From NCBI GenBank assembly GCA_041172365.1, contig JBEDKD010000126.1, forward strand, positions 1 to 35,535: 35,535 bases of DNA, written 5' to 3'. This document shows positions 29,413 through 35,535 of this stretch, in pieces. How positions within the stretch are numbered: position 1 is the first letter of the stretch; each line of letters starts with the position of its first letter. Origin of the DNA: JBEDKD01 sp041172365. Its GTDB lineage: Bacteria > Cyanobacteriota > Cyanobacteriia > Cyanobacteriales > Microcoleaceae. The translations under genes and the position numbers were made by a program. The notes under the pieces were generated by a model. That model did not search any database. It saw nothing but the letters and a program-made list of their open reading frames with translations, and was not told the origin of the DNA.

Positions 29413-29581
29413 GGGAGCATCCCGATTTTGTAGGGGCGTTGGCGTTCGCGTAGCGATGCCGCAGGCATCAGCCTGCGCGCAGCGCATAGCATTCCGGTAG
29501 TAAATCCCTCGTTTTAACTAATAGCTTATCTGCCGGAATGCTTCGCCCCTACCGATATATTTGGAAATTCGGGATGCTCCC
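29413..29581. mobile_element. MITE, 169 bp, with 9-bp target-site duplication
   Basis: The ends are perfect 11-bp inverted repeats GGGAGCATCCC (29413-29423; complement 29571-29581), extended imperfectly by GTAGGGGCG/CGCCCCTAC (29431-29439, 29544-29552) and AGCATTCCGG/CCGGAATGCT inside. ATCGCTCTG flanks it on both sides (29404-29412 and 29582-29590) as a direct repeat. There is no coding capacity. Removing the element and one repeat restores a HIP1 site joined to the res leader. It ends 31 bp before the res start codon. Confidence 0.88.
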
Positions 29582-29611
29582 ATCGCTCTGTCCATACAAC
29601 CGCGGGAATAT

Positions 29612-32600
29612 ATGAGTCAAGTTGTCATTGAAAATCCTATCATTAACTCCGCGTTCTCCGAACCTAAGTGTCACTTCCGCTTTGATGATGAGGGTATTAC
29701 TGATGAAATTCTCCCCTCTCGTCGCGTCAGTCATTATTTTATCCCGATCGCGCAACCGAAAAGGAAAGGTAAACAGTTAGAATTAGATTTAGGTGAATGG
29801 ACACAAGATCGCGTAGAAGAAAACAAATTTATTAACCAAGTGCGCGATCGCGTCAGTTTGTGGAGACGTGGGGGTTATCTCTACGTTACTCCTACCACGA
29901 AAAAATTACTAGAATATTGGACTAATCCCGATAGGGAACGTAAATTATATTTCTGTCAAATTGAAGCATTAGAAACAATTATTTATATCACCGAAGTCGC
30001 GAAAAGAGCAGGCGATAACTGGATAGAAAATCAACTGCGACAATTTAACGCGGATGCTAATCCTCTCCTGTTTCGCATGGCTTGTAAAATGGCGACAGGC
30101 AGCGGTAAAACCGTAGTAATTTCCATGTTGATCGCGTGGCATACTCTTAATAAAGCTGTTAATCCTCGTAATCAGAAATTTAGTGACGCGTTTTTGGTGG
30201 TAACGCCCGGAATTACTGTGCGCGATCGGCTGCGGGTACTACAACCCAATGATGGGGAAAACTATTATAAAAAACTTGACTTAGTGCCCCCAGAATTAAT
30301 GCCAGAACTGGAAAAAGCTAAAATTATTATTACTAACTATCACGCGTTTAAACCGCGAGAAATCAATGCAGCCGCGAAATTAACCAAAGGTATTCTCGCT
30401 CAAGGAAAAGAAAGTGCTTTTACGGAAACCCCCGACCAAATGGTAAGACGAGTCTGTAAAGGTTTCGGCAATAAGAAAAACATTATCGTCATTAATGATG
30501 AAGCTCACCACTGTTACCGTCATCGTGTTGTTGATGAAGAGACAAAACTCAAAGGTGATGATAAAAAAGAAGCAGAAAAACGCAATGAACAGGCCCATCT
30601 TTGGATTTCAGGTATTGAATCAGTACAGTCCAAAATAGGGGTAAAAATGGTTTATGACTTATCAGCCACACCATTCTTTTTAAAAGGTTCTGGCTATCCA
30701 GAAGGTAATCTATTTTCCTGGGTAGTTTCTGACTTTTCTCTAATTGATGCCATTGAATCGGGAATTGTCAAAATCCCCCGTGTTCCCATTGCAGACAATA
30801 ATATGAAAGGGGAATTACCGGCCTATCGCAGTATTTGGCCCTTAATTCGTGATGCACTTCCCAAAAAAGGACGCAGTACCAAAGATGAGAGTAAATCATC
30901 CCCAGAACCGAAATTACCTAAAGAATTAGAGACAGCTTTACATAGTCTCTATAGTAACTACAAACAATCTTTTGAACTATGGGAAAATGATACAGATGCT
31001 CAACATCAAGGACAAACACCCCCAGTATTTATCGTAGTTTGTAATAATACCAATGTCTCTAAATTGGTTTATGACTATATTTCCGGTTGGGATACAGGGA
31101 AAAAATATCCCGATGATAAACCTGTTTTAAGCACCGGGAAATTACCCCTATTTAGTAATGTTCAAGATGGCCAATGGACAGCGCGCCCTAATACGATTTT
31201 AGTGGACAGTGAGCAATTAGAATCAGGGGAAGCCATGAGTCCTGAATTTAAAAAAATAGCCGCACAGGAAATCGAAGAATTTAAAGCAGAATATCGCGAC
31301 AGATACCCAGGGAAAGACCCCGAAAAAATCACACCGGAAGAGTTATTAAGGGAAGTCTTAAATACCGTAGGTAAACCCGGAAAATTAGGAGAACAAATAC
31401 GCTGTGTCGTCTCGGTTTCCATGCTTACGGAAGGATGGGACGCGAACACAGTCACTCACATTTTAGGATTAAGAGCTTTTGGCACTCAATTGTTATGTGA
31501 ACAAGTAATTGGTAGAGGACTAAGACGAGTTAATTATGCCGTGAATAAAGAGGGAATGTATGAGCCAGAATATGCCGAAGTTTATGGCGTTCCCTTTGCT
31601 TTTATTCCCTGTGCGGGTGCGAATAAAACCCCTACGCGGGGACCGATGCCTACTCGCGTTCGTGCTTTGTCAGAACGCGGTGAATGTGAAATTATTTTCC
31701 CTCGGTTGACGGGTTATCGTTATGATATTACTAGGAAAAAATTAACCGCGAATTTTACAGAAGTTTCTCAATATGTTGTTTCCACGGCTGATTTACCGAC
31801 GATAACAATTAATGCTCCCATTGTCGGTCAATCCAGCATTCATACATTGGACCAATTGCAATCACACCGAGAGCAGGAAGTCGCGTTTCTCTTGGCAAAA
31901 CTAACCTTAGAAAAGTATTTTCGTGGGGATGGAAATCAGAAACCGGAAAAAACGACAAACCATGTTTTTGATGCCGATGTTCAAGCTTGGTTATTTCCCC
32001 AAGTTTTGCAAATAACGAAACAATGGCTGCGAGAATGTGTGCGTTATAAAGATAATACCTATCCTCAGTTATTAATGTTAACTGAATTTGCCCATGATGC
32101 CACGGACCGGATTTATCATGCTATTATTGAAGGAGAGTTACAGAAGTCTTTAAAGCCAATTCTCCAACCCTATGATACCTTTGGCTCAACTCGTTATGTA
32201 GATTTTGATACGGCGCGTCAGGTTTATAGAACCGACGCGAATAAGTGTCATGTTTCATATATGGTACTTGATAGCAATTGGGAAGCTAAAATGGTAGAAT
32301 CTTTAGAACAAATGCCGGAGGTTATCTGTTATGTCAAGAATCAAAATTTAGGTTTTGTGATTCCCTATACTCTCAATGGAGAACAAAAAAATTATTTGCC
32401 TGATTTTATTGTGCGAATTAATGACGGGCAAGAAGAATTACTCAATTTAATTTTGGAAGTATCAGGGCAGGCAAGGAAAGATAAGGAGGCAAAGGTGGCT
32501 ACTACAAAAACGCTTTGGATACCAGCAGTTAAAAATCATGGTGGTTTAGGGCGTTGGGATTTCTTAGAAATAACTGATCCCTGGGATGCCCAAAACTCAA

Positions 32601-32620
32601 TTCGGATGTATTTGGGGTAG
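29612..32620 (+). CDS. res: Type III-like restriction enzyme, helicase-nuclease subunit (Res, BPTD_3080-like family)
   Basis: Res subunits translocate on or switch along DNA with ATP and cut when paired with Mod. The 1002-residue protein is a superfamily 2 helicase: Walker A MATGSGKTVV (161-167 core), DEAH box (296-299) in VINDEAHHCYRH, YDLSATPFF, and motif VI QLLCEQVIGRGLRR. At the C-terminus a PD-(D/E)XK-like nuclease region reads DSNWEAKMVESLEQMP, then YLPDFIVRI and LILEVSGQARKDKEAK; the usual ExK is EVS here, a variant I recall in this subgroup. The start is ATG at 29612 (MSQVVIENP); an upstream TTG at 29561 falls in the MITE. It is followed 115 bp later by mod on the same strand. Confidence 0.92.
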   Translation: MSQVVIENPIINSAFSEPKCHFRFDDEGITDEILPSRRVSHYFIPIAQPKRKGKQLELDLGEWTQDRVEENKFINQVRDRVSLWRRGGYLYVTPTTKKLLEYWTNPDRERKLYFCQIEALETIIYITEVAKRAGDNWIENQLRQFNADANPLLFRMACKMATGSGKTVVISMLIAWHTLNKAVNPRNQKFSDAFLVVTPGITVRDRLRVLQPNDGENYYKKLDLVPPELMPELEKAKIIITNYHAFKPREINAAAKLTKGILAQGKESAFTETPDQMVRRVCKGFGNKKNIIVINDEAHHCYRHRVVDEETKLKGDDKKEAEKRNEQAHLWISGIESVQSKIGVKMVYDLSATPFFLKGSGYPEGNLFSWVVSDFSLIDAIESGIVKIPRVPIADNNMKGELPAYRSIWPLIRDALPKKGRSTKDESKSSPEPKLPKELETALHSLYSNYKQSFELWENDTDAQHQGQTPPVFIVVCNNTNVSKLVYDYISGWDTGKKYPDDKPVLSTGKLPLFSNVQDGQWTARPNTILVDSEQLESGEAMSPEFKKIAAQEIEEFKAEYRDRYPGKDPEKITPEELLREVLNTVGKPGKLGEQIRCVVSVSMLTEGWDANTVTHILGLRAFGTQLLCEQVIGRGLRRVNYAVNKEGMYEPEYAEVYGVPFAFIPCAGANKTPTRGPMPTRVRALSERGECEIIFPRLTGYRYDITRKKLTANFTEVSQYVVSTADLPTITINAPIVGQSSIHTLDQLQSHREQEVAFLLAKLTLEKYFRGDGNQKPEKTTNHVFDADVQAWLFPQVLQITKQWLRECVRYKDNTYPQLLMLTEFAHDATDRIYHAIIEGELQKSLKPILQPYDTFGSTRYVDFDTARQVYRTDANKCHVSYMVLDSNWEAKMVESLEQMPEVICYVKNQNLGFVIPYTLNGEQKNYLPDFIVRINDGQEELLNLILEVSGQARKDKEAKVATTKTLWIPAVKNHGGLGRWDFLEITDPWDAQNSIRMYLG

Positions 32621-32735
32621 GGGCAATCCCCCCGTGGTTGCCCCGAAAATGGGGGGGTAGATGTGCTAGTAGGTTGGGTTGAGGAACAAAACCCAACAAC
32701 AATTATCAAATATTTATCTATGAGGAAATAAACCA
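32621..32735. repeat. Short res-mod spacer with dispersed GTTGGGTT motif
   Basis: The 115-bp gap holds a GGGGCAA...TTGCCCC pairing (32620-32645) followed by GGGGGGG, and GTAGGTTGGGTTGAGG with the inverse AACCCAAC (32669-32697), a motif repeated at 22979-23150. No promoter is evident, so res and mod are probably co-transcribed. Confidence 0.6.
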
Positions 32736-35535
32736 ATGCCTAGAAAAAAAGAGAATAAATCTACACCCAAATCTACACCTATTGATAGTGTTAAACATCA
32801 GGATAAACGGGCGAATATTCCTACGGAAGAATTACGAGATTTTATGGCTGATGATGACAAAAAACCGCAAACCGTTCTCTATCCCCGCGATCCTTCTTTA
32901 GATCCGCAATTAGTTTGGAAGGGTAAAGATGACCAAGATCGTCAAGATTTGGCGGTTCCTTCTGTCCCAATTTATATTCAGGAAAAAATACACCCCCCGG
33001 CAATTATTGATGATTTTAAGAATCAAATTAAGAAGGAACAGCCCCAACAACAATTAAGTTTATTTAGTGATTTTAATGGTTTAGACTTTGAACAATTAAT
33101 TGATTTTTATCAGCATAAAGATGGGGTGAAATGGGCTAACCGAATGATTCTCGGTGATTCCCTGTTGGTGATGAATTCTTTGGCAGAAAAGGAGGGATTA
33201 AAGGGTAAAGTCCAGATGATTTATCTTGATCCCCCCTATGGGATTAAGTTTGGTTCTAATTGGCAGGTTTCTACTCGGAAACGAGATGTTAAAGATGGGA
33301 AAGCGGAAGAGGTGACAAGGCAACCGGAACAGGTGAAAGCCTTTCGGGATACTTGGGAGTTAGGGATTCATTCTTATTTGAGTTATTTACGCGATCGTTT
33401 AGTTGTCGCGCGAGAGTTATTGACTGAGACGGGTAGTGTTTTTGTGCAAATTGGTGATGAGAATGTGCATTTGGTTAGATGTTTATTAGATGAAGTTTTT
33501 GGGAGTGAAAATTTTGTTTCTCAAATCTCTTTTGCTAAAACCGGAGGACTCAGTAGCGATTTTATATATGGAATTTGTGATTTTATTCTTTGGTATTCAA
33601 AAGATAAAGTCTCAGCCAAGTCAAAATATAGACAGCTTTATCTTGATAAAGAAATAGGCGGCGATGGCTCTTCAAAATACAACTCTGTGGAGTTACCTAC
33701 ACTAGAGCGAAGACCTTTAAACTCAGAAGAAAAAATTAATTTAGTGAATTTAGTTCAAGGCAGTCGTATTTTTCGTTATGATACAATAACATCTCAAGGT
33801 AATTTTATTACAGAATTTTACTTTCAAAATAAGTCTTTTAAAGGTGGTTGGAAAACCAATTTAGAAGGGATGAAAAGATTGTGCCTATCCGAAAGAATTT
33901 CCTCTTCTACCAATTCACTTAACTACATACGGTATTTAGATGATTTTGCGGCTTATCCAATTAATAATTATTGGTCATTAGGTGGAATACAAAGCAGATC
34001 AGACCCTAAAGTTTATGTTGTTCAAACTTCTACAGAAGCAATAAAGCGCTGCCTTTTAATGTCTACAGATCCGGGTGATTTAGTATTAGATCCAACCTGC
34101 GGATCTGGAACTACAGCCTATGTTGCTGAACAATGGGGGAGACGATGGATTACCATTGATACAAGTCGTGTCGCTTTAGCATTAGCGAGAACTCGTTTAA
34201 TGTCGGCAAAATATCCCTATTACCTACTAGCAGACTCCCCCGAAGGTATCCAGAAAGAAGCCGAAATTACCAAACAAATGCCACCAGCACAACCGAACAC
34301 AGAAAACGACATCAGAAAAGGCTTTGTTTATAAGCGCGTTCCTCATGTTACATTAAAGGCGATCGCGAATAACGCAGAAATTGATACAATTCATGCCAAA
34401 TGGCAGTTACAATTAGAACCCATTCGCACAGAATTAAACAAATTACTCAAAAAGTCCTGGGAAGAATGGGAAATACCCAGAGAAACAGAGGCAAAATGGT
34501 CAGAAAAAGCTAAAGAATTACTAGAAAAATGGTGGGAACTACGACAACAACGGCAAAAAGAAATCGACGAATCGATCGCCCGTAATGCCGAGACAGAAAA
34601 GCTTTACGATCAACCTTACGAAGATAATAAACGCATTCGAGTAACCGGACCATTTACTGTCGAAAGCTTGTCACCTCATCGCATTCTTTCTACTGATGAG
34701 GAATACCCAGAATCGGAACAGGAAGGCATTACCCAAGCCTCCGAGCAATTTGAAATCAGGATTATTGAAAACCTGAAAAAAGCAGGGATTCAAAACACCT
34801 TTAAAAATGAACGGCTCAAGTTTGAAAATTTGGAATATTTAGAATCTCATGCCGGAACTTACCTTCACGCGGTAGGCGAGTACACAGAAAGTGATGAAAT
34901 CGTCAAACGAGTCGCGGTTTATATCGGGCCAGAATACGGCACAGTTAGCATTGATGACATCAAAGAAGCAGCTAAAGAAGCTGTGAAAGGTTTAGGTTAT
35001 GATGTATTGGTGATCTGCGGTTTTGCCTTTGAACCTAACGTTAATGAAGAAGCCAAACACTATGGAAAACTGCAAATTTTAATTACTCGCATGAATCCCG
35101 ATTTGTTACTGGGTGATGAACTGCTGAAGAAAACAGGCGCGGGTAATTTATTTATGGTATTTGGAGAGCCAGATATTGAGTTAAAACGGGAAAAACAGCA
35201 GTTAATTGTAACGTTAAAAGGGGTGGATATTTACGATCCCACTACGGGAGAAATTCGCAGTAGTTCCCCAGATGATATTGCTTGTTGGTTTATTGATACT
35301 GACTATAATGGGGAAAGCTTTTTTGTGCGTCATGCCTATTTTACGGGTGCGAATCAACCTTATGAAAAATTAAAACGTGCCCTAAAAGCAGAAATTGAGG
35401 AAGAGGCTTGGAGTCAGATTTATGCTACTACTAGCCGGCCCTTTGATGCGCCCAAAGGTAAGAATGGCAAACCCGGAAAGATCGCGATTAAGGTGATTAA
35501 TCATTATGGGGATGAAGTGCTAAAGGTGTATGAAA
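32736..35535 (+). CDS. mod: Type III-like DNA adenine methyltransferase Mod, 3' end beyond window
   Basis: The frame is open from ATG 32736 to the window edge (933 codons). Catalytic motif IV DPPYGIKF (165-172) precedes the SAM-binding motif I DPTCGSGTTAYVAEQWG (from 452), the order of beta-class adenine-N6 methyltransferases such as Type III Mod. The region between them, about residues 265-430, is the target recognition domain and is AT-rich with no HIP1 site. After residue 480 comes a Glu/Lys/Trp-rich helical stretch (LLKKSWEEWEIPRE) and a long C-terminal part with GEYTESDEIVKRVAVYIGPE and FEPNVNEEAKHYGKLQ. Ribosome binding site GAGGAA precedes the ATG. With res it should form one methylation-restriction complex; the target sequence cannot be inferred. 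Confidence 0.92.
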   Translation, partial: MPRKKENKSTPKSTPIDSVKHQDKRANIPTEELRDFMADDDKKPQTVLYPRDPSLDPQLVWKGKDDQDRQDLAVPSVPIYIQEKIHPPAIIDDFKNQIKKEQPQQQLSLFSDFNGLDFEQLIDFYQHKDGVKWANRMILGDSLLVMNSLAEKEGLKGKVQMIYLDPPYGIKFGSNWQVSTRKRDVKDGKAEEVTRQPEQVKAFRDTWELGIHSYLSYLRDRLVVARELLTETGSVFVQIGDENVHLVRCLLDEVFGSENFVSQISFAKTGGLSSDFIYGICDFILWYSKDKVSAKSKYRQLYLDKEIGGDGSSKYNSVELPTLERRPLNSEEKINLVNLVQGSRIFRYDTITSQGNFITEFYFQNKSFKGGWKTNLEGMKRLCLSERISSSTNSLNYIRYLDDFAAYPINNYWSLGGIQSRSDPKVYVVQTSTEAIKRCLLMSTDPGDLVLDPTCGSGTTAYVAEQWGRRWITIDTSRVALALARTRLMSAKYPYYLLADSPEGIQKEAEITKQMPPAQPNTENDIRKGFVYKRVPHVTLKAIANNAEIDTIHAKWQLQLEPIRTELNKLLKKSWEEWEIPRETEAKWSEKAKELLEKWWELRQQRQKEIDESIARNAETEKLYDQPYEDNKRIRVTGPFTVESLSPHRILSTDEEYPESEQEGITQASEQFEIRIIENLKKAGIQNTFKNERLKFENLEYLESHAGTYLHAVGEYTESDEIVKRVAVYIGPEYGTVSIDDIKEAAKEAVKGLGYDVLVICGFAFEPNVNEEAKHYGKLQILITRMNPDLLLGDELLKKTGAGNLFMVFGEPDIELKREKQQLIVTLKGVDIYDPTTGEIRSSSPDDIACWFIDTDYNGESFFVRHAYFTGANQPYEKLKRALKAEIEEEAWSQIYATTSRPFDAPKGKNGKPGKIAIKVINHYGDEVLKVYE

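Noticed and set aside
29163..29492. 109-codon minus-strand frame upstream of res
   Set aside because: It reads through HIP1 sites and the left half of the MITE, with no start context or motif.

Overview
The window reads as cyanobacterial chromosome. Evidence: dozens of HIP1 octamers (GCGATCGC and near variants) in and between genes; cyanobacterial forms of NdhF1/NdhD1, Z-ISO, the RuBisCO-operon regulator RbcR and an SpkB-like kinase; AroH-type chorismate mutase; and a class III PHB pathway. The genus cannot be fixed from this sequence; a non-filamentous, repeat-rich cyanobacterium is a reasonable guess.

Layout. 1-1063: a hydantoinase B/5-oxoprolinase gene cut by an IS5-like element whose transposase is split in two frames at an A9 run. 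1272-5701: housekeeping genes xseA (-), an EamA exporter (-) with a three-fold 10-bp-phased operator-like repeat, sppA (+) and aroH (+) with a clear terminator. 5825-8942: a decayed restriction-modification island, with an intact N6-adenine methyltransferase (+) facing a minus-strand set made of a small frameshifted ORF, an XRE regulator and the first 56 codons of what looks like the cognate endonuclease. Related ~113-bp direct repeats lie on both sides. 9003-12914: ndhF1-ndhD1 (-), separated by inverted arrays of a GGTAATN heptamer. 12948-14480: a solo TnpB element. 14596-15000: a palindrome and a MITE-like element. 15056-17385: thioredoxin-like gene plus Z-ISO (-), divergent from rbcR (+). 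17659-22911: cobO (+), Ser/Thr kinase with pentapeptide repeats (-), pheT (+) behind a structured leader. 23643-28931: phasin gene phaP (+) convergent with phaA-phaB-phaE-phaC (-), a complete polyhydroxybutyrate pathway. 29413-29581: a 169-bp MITE with 11-bp perfect terminal repeats and a 9-bp target duplication. 29612-window end: a Type III-like res-mod pair, mod running off the edge.

How it works together. PhaA condenses two acetyl-CoA, PhaB reduces the product with NADPH, PhaE/PhaC polymerise 3-hydroxybutyryl-CoA and PhaP coats the granule. NdhF1/NdhD1 belong to the NDH-1 complex of respiration and cyclic electron flow; Z-ISO serves carotenoid synthesis; RbcR serves carbon fixation. Accessory DNA is concentrated in the two restriction-modification loci and in many small repeats. 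I did not find a convincing wholly new system. The strongest leads are the decayed restriction-modification island between direct repeats, the MITE with target duplication just upstream of res, the phased operator before the EamA gene, and the zinc-ribbon-less TnpB with a candidate guide-RNA scaffold.
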